A stretch of 64,000 nucleotides of DNA from Gaiellasilicea sp963749515 (GTDB lineage: Bacteria; Actinomycetota; Thermoleophilia; Gaiellales; Gaiellaceae), in assembly GCA_963749515.1 (NCBI GenBank), contig CAVVMR010000006.1, positions 491,928-555,927 on the forward strand, read 5' to 3'. A program made the translations under genes and the position numbers. Positions 17,284 to 25,683 of this stretch are shown here, in pieces. Numbering within the stretch: position 1 is the stretch's first letter; each line of letters opens with the position of its first letter. Under the pieces are notes generated by a model. That model was given only the letters and a program-made list of their open reading frames with translations, was not told where the DNA came from and made no database searches.

Positions 17284-18998
17284 GCGCAGTCCAGACGCGC
17301 GTCGACCCGGTCACCGCCGCGGTGATCGCCGGCGCGCTCGACTCGATCGCGGTCGAGATGGGCCACAAGCTGGCCCGGATGGCCTACTCCTCGATCATCC
17401 GCGAGTCGGAGGACTTCGGCTGCGTCCTCTGCGACGCGGACGGGCGCCAGCTCTGTGAGTCCTCGCAGTCGACACCGCTGCAGTCGGGACCGATCCCGGG
17501 CTACATCGCCGGCATCAACCGCCGCTTCGCCGAGCTCGGGCTGGAATGGAAGCCGGGCGACGTCGTCATCCACAACCATTCCTACTACGGCGCGTCGCAC
17601 CAGCCCGACGTCGGCTTCGTCGTGCCGGTCTTCTACGCGAACGAGCTCGTCGGCTTCTCGGCGACGACGGCCCACCATCTCGACCTCGGCGCGCTGACGC
17701 CCGGAAGCTGCGGCATCGTCGACGCGACGGACGCGTTTGCCGAGGGCCTCCAGTTCAACGCGATCAAGATCGAGGAGGAAGGGCGCAAGAACGACTTCAT
17801 CTGGCAGATCCTGCGGGACAACTGCCGTGCGCCGCAGCTCGTCGTCGGTGACATGGAGGCGCAAGTGGTGGCGTGCAAGATCGGCGCCGCGCGCTTCGTG
17901 GAGCTGCTCGAGCGCTACGGGCTCGAGACTGTCAGGGACGCGAGCGAGGACCTGATGGACTACTCCGACCGGATGCTGCGGCGTGAGATCGAGCAGCTCC
18001 CGGACGGGACCTACGAGGCCGAGGGATTCCTCGACGGCTTCGTCGACCACCCCGACCCGGGGTACAAGAACCTGAAGATCAAGGTCGCCGTCACGGTCGA
18101 AGGGTCGGAGATCACCGTCGACCTGACCGGGACCGCCCCGCAGGTCGACCTCCCGATCAACATGCCCCTCGTCGGCACCGTGGACATCGCCGTCTGGGTC
18201 ACGCTGCGCTCGATCCTGCTGGACGCCTGGACACACGATCCGGTGCCGACGAACTCGGGGCTCTTCCGAGCGATCTCGATCGTCGCGCCGGAGGGGTGTA
18301 TCGCCAACCCGACCTTCCCGGCACCGACGATCGCACGGTTCTGCGGCGGCAACATCATCGCCGACACGCTGATGCGGGCGCTCGCGCCGGTCCTGCCCGA
18401 GCGCGTCGGCGCCGGCGTCGGCAATCTCAAGGTCGTCGCCTACTCGGGCTTCAGCGGCGGGCAGCACTGGGTGTACATGGACATCCAGGAAGGGAGCTAC
18501 GGCGGCCGGCACGGCAAGGACGGGCTCGACGCCGTCGACACGCTGTACGCGAACACGCGCAACAACCCGATCGAGGACATCGAGTCGCATTTCCCGCTGC
18601 GCGTGACGCAGTACGAGCTGCTCGAGGACCGGGGCGGACCGGGCCGGTGGCGGGGCGGGCTCGGGTCGACGCGGGAGATCGAGTTCCTCGACGACGCGGG
18701 CTACTCGCTCGAGGGCGACGGCTCGGTGACGGCGCCGCCCGGCCTCTTCGGCGGGGCGGAAGGGACGCCGGGTGCGGTTCTGCTCAACCGGGAGACGGAC
18801 GCCGAGGTCGAGCTGCCGTCGAAGTTCCCCTACCGGAAGGCGGCCGCCGGTGACCGGCTGTGCCTGATGTCGCCGTGCGGGGGCGGCTACGGCGACCCGC
18901 TGGAACGGGACCGTCAGGCGGTCCAGGAAGACCTGATCGACGGATACGTGAGCCGGGAGTCGGCTCGAACGCACTACGGACTGGAGGGCAAGGAATGA
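17280..18998 (+). CDS. hyuB: Hydantoinase/oxoprolinase subunit B
   Basis: 572 residues, as usual for HyuB. It has the typical start DPVTAAVIAGALDSIAVEMG, the NHSYYGASHQPD metal-site region and the C-terminal LMSPCGGGYGDPLERD motif found in nearly all members. HyuB carries the ring-opening active site used after HyuA phosphorylates the substrate. ATGA overlaps on both sides (17280-17283 and 18995-18998) indicate tight translational coupling with HyuA and the solute-binding protein. Active in the cytoplasm. Confidence 0.88.
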   Translation: MSAVQTRVDPVTAAVIAGALDSIAVEMGHKLARMAYSSIIRESEDFGCVLCDADGRQLCESSQSTPLQSGPIPGYIAGINRRFAELGLEWKPGDVVIHNHSYYGASHQPDVGFVVPVFYANELVGFSATTAHHLDLGALTPGSCGIVDATDAFAEGLQFNAIKIEEEGRKNDFIWQILRDNCRAPQLVVGDMEAQVVACKIGAARFVELLERYGLETVRDASEDLMDYSDRMLRREIEQLPDGTYEAEGFLDGFVDHPDPGYKNLKIKVAVTVEGSEITVDLTGTAPQVDLPINMPLVGTVDIAVWVTLRSILLDAWTHDPVPTNSGLFRAISIVAPEGCIANPTFPAPTIARFCGGNIIADTLMRALAPVLPERVGAGVGNLKVVAYSGFSGGQHWVYMDIQEGSYGGRHGKDGLDAVDTLYANTRNNPIEDIESHFPLRVTQYELLEDRGGPGRWRGGLGSTREIEFLDDAGYSLEGDGSVTAPPGLFGGAEGTPGAVLLNRETDAEVELPSKFPYRKAAAGDRLCLMSPCGGGYGDPLERDRQAVQEDLIDGYVSRESARTHYGLEGKE

Positions 18999-20104
18999 GG
19001 CAACGGGTCTTGATTCTCGCCGCCGCGATTGCGGTGGCGGTGGTGGCGATCGCCACCGGTGTGGCTGCGCCGACCGCGTCCTGGACGGGCGCGCAGGCGA
19101 ATCTGAACAAGTACAAGGCGGTGCCGAAGTTCGTCGCGCCGGGGCCGGCCTTCGATGCGAAAGCGAGAGCCGGCGGCAAGACGATCTTCATCATCCCGGC
19201 GTCGAGCCAGATCCCATTCGTCTCGACGATCGCGAACCACATCAAGCGCATCACCGCGCCGGTCGGGGTGAAGGTGACGATCTGGCAGAACCAGGGCCAG
19301 CCGTCGCAGTGGGTGCAGGGAATGAACGCGGCGATCGCGCAGAAAGCGCACGCGATCGTGCTGCTCGCCGGCAACGACCCGGCCGGGCTTCAGCCGCAGA
19401 TCAGGGCGGCGAAGGCGAAGGGCATCCCGACGATCGTCGCGCATCTCTACGACGACAACCAGCCGTCCGCGCCGAACGTCGGCGGGCTCGTCAACATCCC
19501 GTACAAGATCGCGGGGCAGCTGATCGCCGACAAGGCGATCGTCGACACGAAGGGCAAGGCGAACGCGATCGTCGTGACGATCAACCAGGTGAAGTCGACG
19601 TTGCCGATGGTGGCGGGCATCCGGCAGGAGTTCAGCAAGTACTGCTCCGGCTGCAAGCTCAAGTTCACCGACGTGACGATCGCCGACGTGGCGACGAAGA
19701 TCCAGCCGAACGTGCAGGCCGCGCTGACGGCCGACCCGGGGATCAACTACGTGATCGCCCTCTACGACAGCGCCGAGGTGCCGTTCGCGGCGGCGGCGAT
19801 CCGCGCGGCAGGCAGGACCGGCCGCGTGAAGGTGTCGACCTTCAACGGGACGCCCGAGATCCTGAAGATGGTCAAGCAGGGCGACATCGTCACGATGAAC
19901 GTCGGCGAGAACCTCGAGTGGATCGGCTTCGCGATCGCCGACCAGTCGATGCGGATCATGGGTGGCCTCAAGCCCGTGAAGAACGCCCGCGTCCCGGTGC
20001 GCGTCTTCGACAAGACGAACATCGGCCAGGCCGGACCGAAGTTCACGTCCGGTTGGGGCACGACCTACGTCGCCGGCTACCGGAAGATGTGGGGGCTGCA
20101 ATAG
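18995..20104 (+). CDS. Ribose-type ABC importer, substrate-binding protein
   Basis: 369 residues. A hydrophobic N-terminal segment (VLILAAAIAVAVVAIATG) serves as signal or anchor; no lipobox Cys is visible. The remaining protein is a type I periplasmic-binding fold (Peripla_BP_4): KTIFIIPASSQIPFV, NDPAGLQPQIRAAKAKGIPTI and GRVKVSTFNGTPEIL. It would capture the small substrate outside and give it to the permease. The gene sits between HyuB and the ATPase in one operon, so the ligand is more likely a cyclic ureide/amide than a sugar. Confidence 0.85.
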   Translation: MRQRVLILAAAIAVAVVAIATGVAAPTASWTGAQANLNKYKAVPKFVAPGPAFDAKARAGGKTIFIIPASSQIPFVSTIANHIKRITAPVGVKVTIWQNQGQPSQWVQGMNAAIAQKAHAIVLLAGNDPAGLQPQIRAAKAKGIPTIVAHLYDDNQPSAPNVGGLVNIPYKIAGQLIADKAIVDTKGKANAIVVTINQVKSTLPMVAGIRQEFSKYCSGCKLKFTDVTIADVATKIQPNVQAALTADPGINYVIALYDSAEVPFAAAAIRAAGRTGRVKVSTFNGTPEILKMVKQGDIVTMNVGENLEWIGFAIADQSMRIMGGLKPVKNARVPVRVFDKTNIGQAGPKFTSGWGTTYVAGYRKMWGLQ

Positions 20105-20106
20105 CG

Positions 20107-21669
20107 GTGGAGACAGTCGCACCGCCGCGGCTCGAGCTGCGCAGCCTGTCGAAGAGCTTCGGCGGGACGCAGGCGCTCCGCGGAGTCGATCTGAGCCTGC
20201 TCCCCGGGGAGGTCCACGGCCTCCTCGGGGAGAACGGCTCGGGCAAGTCGACTCTGATCAAGGTCCTCGCGGGCTTCCACGACCCGGATGCAGGGGAGTT
20301 GCTGATCGATGGCGAGCCGGTCCGGCTGCCGCTCGCGCCGGGGCAGTTCCGCGAGCTCGGCCTCAGCTTCGTGCACCAGGACCTGGGGCTGATCGAGTCG
20401 CTCAGCGTGCTCGAGAACCTGCGCGTCGCAGACCTCGCGTCGTCACGCTCCCGCTTCGGGATCTCCTGGCGACGCGAGCGCAGGCGGGCGCGCGAGACGT
20501 TCGCGCGCTACGGCCTGCGGATCGACCCGACTGCAACGGTCGGCGAGCTGAAGCCGGTCGAGCGGGCGCTCCTCGCCATCGTGCGGGCAATCGAGGAGAT
20601 TCGCGCCGTCGGCACCCGCCAGGGAGTGCTCGTGCTCGACGAGCCGACGGTCTTTCTGCCGCGGGAAGGGATCGAGGTGCTGTTCTCACTCGTGCGCGAC
20701 GCTGCGGCCGCCGGAGCGAGCGTGCTCTTCGTCTCGCACGATCTCGACGAGGTGCGCGAGATCACGGACCGCGTCACGGTCCTGCGCGACGGAACGCTCG
20801 TCGGCTCGGTCGTCACGCGCGAGACGAGCGAGACCACGTTCGTCGAGATGATCATCGGCCGCCAGCTGGCGAAGCTCGCCGAGGTGGAGCACGCCGACCT
20901 CACCGAGCGTCGGGTCGGCGTCTCGGTCGAGCGCCTGAGCGGGGCGACTGTCAACGACGTCACGTTCCAGATGCACGAGGGAGAGATCGTGGGGCTGACG
21001 GGCCTGATCGGCTCGGGCTTCGAGGAGGTCGTCTACTTGCTGTACGGCGCGCGGTCGGCCAGGAGCGGCCGGCTCGTGCTCCGCGGTGACGAGCTCGATC
21101 TCACGCGCCTCACTCCGAACGCGGCGACTCGCTCCGGTGTCGCGCTCATCCCGGCCGACCGGAAGACCGACGGGAGCGTCGGCTCGCTGCCCGTGGTCGA
21201 GAACCTGGCACTGGCCGTGCTCGACCGCTATTTCAACGGCGTCTCGCTCGAGCTGCGCCGCATGCGGCGGGAGACGCGCGCGCTGATGGCGGACTTCGAC
21301 GTACGGCCGAACGACCCGTCGTTGCCCTACGGCGCGCTGTCGGGCGGCAACCAGCAGAAGGCGCTGCTGGCGAAGTGGTTCCAGACCGAGCCGCGGCTCC
21401 TGTTGCTGGACGAGCCCACGCAGGGCGTCGACGTCGGCGCGCGGCAGCAGATCTTCGGGCTCATCCGGACTGCCGTCGACGAGCGCGGCATGCACGTGCT
21501 TTGCGCGAGCAGCGACTACGAGCAGCTCTCGTTGCTCTGCGACCGCGTGATCGTCTTCGGGCGAGGCCGAATCTGGCGCGAGCTCGTCGGCGACGACGTG
21601 ACGAAGGACCGGATCATCGAGCAGAGCTACGCAGCCATGGCTGCAGAGGTCGCAGGAGTCGTCGCATGA
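20107..21669 (+). CDS. Ribose-type ABC importer, tandem ATPase
   Basis: 520 residues with two nucleotide-binding halves, as in RbsA/MglA. The first has Walker A GENGSGKST and Walker B VLDEPT; its signature motif is weak (LKPVERALL instead of LSGGQ). The second lacks a good Walker A (GLIGSGFEE) but has a strong signature LSGGNQQK and Walker B LLLDEPTQGVD. This asymmetry is usual for the family. GTG 20107 is two bases after the previous stop and gives a normal N-terminus (LELRSLSKSFGG). It energises import of the operon's substrate. Confidence 0.87.
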   Translation: METVAPPRLELRSLSKSFGGTQALRGVDLSLLPGEVHGLLGENGSGKSTLIKVLAGFHDPDAGELLIDGEPVRLPLAPGQFRELGLSFVHQDLGLIESLSVLENLRVADLASSRSRFGISWRRERRRARETFARYGLRIDPTATVGELKPVERALLAIVRAIEEIRAVGTRQGVLVLDEPTVFLPREGIEVLFSLVRDAAAAGASVLFVSHDLDEVREITDRVTVLRDGTLVGSVVTRETSETTFVEMIIGRQLAKLAEVEHADLTERRVGVSVERLSGATVNDVTFQMHEGEIVGLTGLIGSGFEEVVYLLYGARSARSGRLVLRGDELDLTRLTPNAATRSGVALIPADRKTDGSVGSLPVVENLALAVLDRYFNGVSLELRRMRRETRALMADFDVRPNDPSLPYGALSGGNQQKALLAKWFQTEPRLLLLDEPTQGVDVGARQQIFGLIRTAVDERGMHVLCASSDYEQLSLLCDRVIVFGRGRIWRELVGDDVTKDRIIEQSYAAMAAEVAGVVA

Positions 21670-22652
21670 GCACGGTCGCGAGCAGTCGCTCGCGATCGCT
21701 CGCTGCAGACCTGGTCGAGCGCTATGCCCTCCTCGCCGTCTGGGGTGCCGTCGTCGTCGTCTTCGGGATCCTGCGACCCGACACGTTTCTGACGACCGCG
21801 AACTTCTCCACGATCTTCGGCTCGCAGGCGGTGCTCGTGGTCCTCACGCTCGCGCTCCTGCCGCCGCTGGTCGCCGGCGACTACGACCTCTCGGTGGCGG
21901 CCACCATGGGCCTGGCCGGCATGACGCTCGCCATCCTGAACGTCAACCACGGCTGGTCGATCGGCATGTCGATCGCCGCAGCGCTCGCGGTGGGGCTTCT
22001 CGTCGGCGTGATCAACGGCGGCCTGGTCGTCCTGCTCGGCATCGACTCCCTGATCGTCACGCTCGGCACGTCGACCTTCATCGCGGGCGTCATCCTCTGG
22101 ATCAGCAACTCACAGACGATCAGCGGCGTCTCGATCGACCTGATCGACTACGTCGTCGTCAAGCAGCTGCTCGGGATCCCGCTCGCCTTCTACTACGGGA
22201 TCGCCGTCGGCCTGATCATGTTCTACGTCTTCGAGTTCATGCCGGTCGGCCGCCGCCTTCTCTTCGTCGGCCGCGGCCGGAGCGTCGCACGCTTGAGTGG
22301 CATCCGCGTCGTGCGACTGCGCTGGGGCGCGTTCGTCGTCTCGGGTGTGATCAGTGCCTTCGCGGGGGTGCTCTACGCGGGCACACTCGGGTCATCCGAT
22401 CCGACCTCGAGCCTCAGCTTTCTCCTGCCGGCGTTCGCCGCGGCCTTCCTCGGCGCGACGACGATCATGCCCGGACGGTTCAACCCGATCGGATCGATCG
22501 CCGCCGTCTACTTCCTCGTCACCGGGATCACCGGCTTGCAGCTGCTCGGCGTGCAGACGTTCGTGCAGCAGCTCTTCTACGGCGGCGCCCTTGTGCTGGC
22601 GGTCGCTCTGTCGCAGCTGGCTCGCAGGCGCGACGCCGCGGCCGCAGGCTAG
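21666..22652 (+). CDS. Ribose-type ABC importer, permease
   Basis: 328 residues, very hydrophobic, eight or more predicted helices, RbsC/BPD_transp_2 family. Recognisable are GDYDLSVAATMGLAG in the second helix and the GINGxL-like VGVINGGLVV, followed by the conserved LIVTLGTSTFIAG. It forms the homodimeric channel with the preceding binding protein and ATPase. ATGA overlap with the ATPase. Last gene of the six-gene hyu operon; the next gene begins 34 bp later with a separate weak ribosome site. Confidence 0.87.
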   Translation: MSTVASSRSRSLAADLVERYALLAVWGAVVVVFGILRPDTFLTTANFSTIFGSQAVLVVLTLALLPPLVAGDYDLSVAATMGLAGMTLAILNVNHGWSIGMSIAAALAVGLLVGVINGGLVVLLGIDSLIVTLGTSTFIAGVILWISNSQTISGVSIDLIDYVVVKQLLGIPLAFYYGIAVGLIMFYVFEFMPVGRRLLFVGRGRSVARLSGIRVVRLRWGAFVVSGVISAFAGVLYAGTLGSSDPTSSLSFLLPAFAAAFLGATTIMPGRFNPIGSIAAVYFLVTGITGLQLLGVQTFVQQLFYGGALVLAVALSQLARRRDAAAAG

Positions 22653-22686
22653 CCACCGAGCCTTGCGCTGACACGGGCGTGAAGCG

Positions 22687-23706
22687 ATGACCCTCAGGAG
22701 GGCACTACTCCTCGCGGCCGGGCTCGCCGTGATCGTCGCGACGTTTGCGTACTTCCTGCCGACGATCGCGGACTACCGGGACGTCTGGGCCGTGGTCGAG
22801 CAGCTGTCGTGGCGATGGGTCCTCGCGCTCGTCGCTGTGACGCTTCTCAACCTCGCCACCTTCCCTCCGCCGTGGCAGGCGGCACTACCAGGGCTCCGCT
22901 TCGTCCGTGCGTTCGAGCTGACGCAGGCCTCGACGGCCTTGTCGATCATCCTGCCGGCCGGTCTCGCCGCCGGCATGGCGGGCTCCTTCGCGCTGCTGCG
23001 CTCCTGGGGGTTCTCGATGTGGGAGAGCACACGCGCCCTCACCCTCGTGGGCCTCTGGAACCAGCTGATGAACCTGCTGTTCCCGATCGTCGCCCTCTTC
23101 CTGCTTGCGGCGTCGGGTGCGGAGGCCGGGTTCCTGGCGACCGCGGCGTTCGTCGGCGTTGCCGTGCTCGGCGTCGTCGTGACCGGGCTCGTGCTCGTGC
23201 TGGTCAGCAACCGGCTTGCGTTCGAGGTCGGCGAATCCGTCGCGCGTCTCGCAAACTGGGCGCGCAGCAAGCTTCGGCGCGGCCCCGTCCTGTGGGGCGG
23301 AACGAGCTTCGAGCGCTTCCAGGCCGAGGTCGGCGACCTGCTCAGGCGCCGCTGGCACATCCTCACGGCCGCATCGCTCGCCGGCAGCCTGACGGTCTTC
23401 CTCGTGCTGCTCGTCTCGCTTCGGGCCCTCGGGGTCCCGGCCGCCGACGTGACCGCCGTCGAGGCGTTCGCCGCCTGGTCGCTCGTGCGCCTGACCGGCT
23501 CGATTCCCATTACTCCAGGAGGGATCGGCGTGGTCGAGCTCGGGCTCACGACTGCGCTCGTGGCCTTCGGAGGCCACAACGCGGGTGTCGTGGCAACCGT
23601 GCTCGTCTACCGCTTCTTGACGGTCGTGCCGACGCTCGTGCTCGGGTTCGGGGCCGTGTGGACGATGCGCCGGCACCGGCCGCGTCCGGTGGTCAAGGGC
23701 GAGTGA
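22687..23706 (+). CDS. Lysylphosphatidylglycerol synthase TM-region (UPF0104) protein
   Basis: 339 residues with about eight membrane helices. The C-terminal VRLTGSIPITPGGIGVVELGLTTAL matches the signature 'PxPGGxGxxE' of the flippase-like half of MprF and the stand-alone UPF0104 membrane proteins. Those without the synthase domain may translocate lipids or be structural; function here is unknown. 34 bp behind the ABC permease but without the tight overlaps of that operon. Its stop overlaps the convergent YcaQ-like gene by 14 bp. Confidence 0.75.
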   Translation: MTLRRALLLAAGLAVIVATFAYFLPTIADYRDVWAVVEQLSWRWVLALVAVTLLNLATFPPPWQAALPGLRFVRAFELTQASTALSIILPAGLAAGMAGSFALLRSWGFSMWESTRALTLVGLWNQLMNLLFPIVALFLLAASGAEAGFLATAAFVGVAVLGVVVTGLVLVLVSNRLAFEVGESVARLANWARSKLRRGPVLWGGTSFERFQAEVGDLLRRRWHILTAASLAGSLTVFLVLLVSLRALGVPAADVTAVEAFAAWSLVRLTGSIPITPGGIGVVELGLTTALVAFGGHNAGVVATVLVYRFLTVVPTLVLGFGAVWTMRRHRPRPVVKGE

Positions 23707-24913
23707 GGAAGAGCCGTTTCTCAGTTCCGAGGTGGGATGCCCACCCGAGGTGGCTCGCCGTTGCGAAGCGCAGGTAGGCGCGGAGCGCGTCGCGCATCGC
23801 GTCGACGAACCCCTCGGCGCGACCCGGCGTGAAGCCGTTCTCCCACCAGACGTCGAGCACCTGCACGCGGGCGGAGTCCCGGTCGATCCGCGGCTCGATC
23901 CGGCCGACGAGCCGGTCGCGGAACATGATCGGCAGCACGTACCAGCCCCAACGGCGCTTCTCAGGCGGCACGAAGAGCTCCCACACGTAGTCGAACCCGA
24001 ACAGGCTCCCAAGGAGGGCGCGGTCCCAGACCAGCGCATCGAACGGGGGCAGGAACGCAACGGACGGCGGGGGCTCGGGCGGCGCTTCCAGCAGCGCGAC
24101 CTCCTCACGAAGGACGAAGCGCTTGCCGCGCACGCCCTCGACCTCGACCGGGACGAGCTCGCCGACCTCGACCAGCTCCTCGCGCAGCGCGTTCCGGCCC
24201 GGGTAGTCCGGCAACCGCGGGTCCGGCTTTGCGGTGCCGATGCCGCCGAATACGTCGCCTGCGCCGGAGACTCCGAGCAGGCCGTGCGCCCGGTACCTGG
24301 ACAGGAGCTTGTGCCGCATCTGTTCTCGCAGCGGCAGCTCGCGCTCGAGCAGGTCGGCCGGAAGCAGCCGCTCGATGAGGTCGTAGTACCGGCGGTTTCC
24401 GTCGCGCCGGGCGAGGCCGAGCGCGCCCGTGACGGCGAACGCCTCGAGCACGGCCCGGACGGTGTTCGTCGGCACCCCGAACCAGTCGGTCGTCGCCCCA
24501 CGCTCGCGCTCGAAGTCGAGCGACGACATCGGGCCCTCCGCGCGAATCCGCTCGAGCACTCGTTCGGCCACTTCGGCGTTGTCGGCGAGAAGCCGCGGCG
24601 AGCTCCGGCTCAGCGTGCCGCGGAACCACGGGTACTCGCTTGCCGGCACGAATGAGAGTCCCTTGTTGTACGCCTCGAAGATCTCGCGCCGCTCGTAGAG
24701 CACATCGCACCAGCCCGGCTCGTAGCCGGCGACCCGAGCGTGCAGCACGAGGTCGTGCGTCCGGCCGGCGACGGCGAGCGGATCGAATTGGATCGACCCG
24801 AGCTTGTGGAAGACCTCGAGCACGGCGTCGGGTCCTCCCGTCAGGGATCGCGCCGGCGCGAGGAAGCTCCGGGCGACGAGAAACCGGCGCGCGGCCTCGG
24901 CGGTGACGGTCAT
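23693..24913 (-). CDS. Winged-helix DNA-binding protein, YcaQ/AlkX-like
   Basis: 406 residues, the length of the HTH_42 family. Motifs LGSIQFDPLAVAGRTHDLVLHARV, EYPWFRG, WGWYVLPIMFRDRLVGRIEPRIDRD and the closing WASHLG are those of YcaQ, a glycosylase that unhooks DNA interstrand cross-links, and of AlkZ, which protects azinomycin producers. The catalytic QxQ motif of YcaQ/AlkZ appears here as SIQFD, i.e. only one Gln, so activity may differ. Cytoplasmic. No operon partners. Confidence 0.75.
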   Translation of the reverse strand: MTVTAEAARRFLVARSFLAPARSLTGGPDAVLEVFHKLGSIQFDPLAVAGRTHDLVLHARVAGYEPGWCDVLYERREIFEAYNKGLSFVPASEYPWFRGTLSRSSPRLLADNAEVAERVLERIRAEGPMSSLDFERERGATTDWFGVPTNTVRAVLEAFAVTGALGLARRDGNRRYYDLIERLLPADLLERELPLREQMRHKLLSRYRAHGLLGVSGAGDVFGGIGTAKPDPRLPDYPGRNALREELVEVGELVPVEVEGVRGKRFVLREEVALLEAPPEPPPSVAFLPPFDALVWDRALLGSLFGFDYVWELFVPPEKRRWGWYVLPIMFRDRLVGRIEPRIDRDSARVQVLDVWWENGFTPGRAEGFVDAMRDALRAYLRFATASHLGWASHLGTEKRLFLTRP

Positions 24914-24991
24914 ACGGAGGACGCTACCCAGGTTCGGCCATCATGGCTGAGTTGCTCCGACGAAGCTCGACCGACAGTAAGGAGTCGAACG

Positions 24992-25639
24992 ATGTCTCTC
25001 ACTCGCGTCCAATTCTTCTCCATCTCGCTCGACGGTTTCGGCACTGGCGAAGGTCAGAGCCTCGAAACACCGTTCGGCCACGCCGGCGAAAGGCTGCACG
25101 AGTGGCTGTTCGCCACCCGGTGGTGGAACGAGATGGCCGGCAAGCCCGGCGGCGCCGGCGGCATCGACGACGCCTTCGTACGGCTGCATGATGTCGGGGT
25201 CGGCGCCGAGATAATGGGCGCGAACAAGTTCGGTCCGCCCGGATGGCAGGAGGACCAGGAGTGGAAGGGCTGGTGGGGTCCCAACCCGCCGTTCCACACA
25301 CCGACCTTCGTCCTCACCCATCACCCGCGCCCGTCGATCGAGATGGAGGGCGGCACGACGTACCACTTCATCGACGCCTCGCCCGCCGAGGCGCTCGAGA
25401 CCGCCCGCGAGGCCGCAGGCGGCCAGGACGTTCGTCTTGGCGGCGGTGCCACCATGATCCGCGACTTCCTTGCTGCCGGGCTCGTCGATCACATGCATTT
25501 CGTGTTGGTCCCGATCCTGCTCGGCCGAGGCGTACGCCTCTTGGATGGCCTGGAGGGCCTCGAGGAGGACTACGAGATCGAGGCCATCTCCTCGCCCAGC
25601 GGGGTCACGCATGTGACATTTACCCGTGCGGGTATCTGA
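24992..25639 (+). CDS. Dihydrofolate-reductase-fold (RibD C-terminal) protein
   Basis: 215 residues. The sequence pattern SLDGFGTG, MGANKFGPPG and DVRLGGGATMIRDFLAAGLVD is typical of the NADPH-binding RibD_C/DHFR-like family, which reduces pterin- or pyrimidine-like substrates; most stand-alone members have no assigned substrate. An AAGGAG seven bases before the ATG at 24992 fixes the start; the in-frame extension upstream overlaps the divergent promoter region and is not credible. Single gene. Confidence 0.82.
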   Translation: MSLTRVQFFSISLDGFGTGEGQSLETPFGHAGERLHEWLFATRWWNEMAGKPGGAGGIDDAFVRLHDVGVGAEIMGANKFGPPGWQEDQEWKGWWGPNPPFHTPTFVLTHHPRPSIEMEGGTTYHFIDASPAEALETAREAAGGQDVRLGGGATMIRDFLAAGLVDHMHFVLVPILLGRGVRLLDGLEGLEEDYEIEAISSPSGVTHVTFTRAGI

Positions 25640-25683
25640 ATGCGCCGAACCTGTCTCGTAGCCAGGTTCAAACCCGTTCGAGC

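Noticed and set aside
20686..21495. Long antisense frames opposite the ABC ATPase and other operon genes
   Set aside because: Typical high-GC shadows with Arg/Ala/Asp-rich content and no domain.
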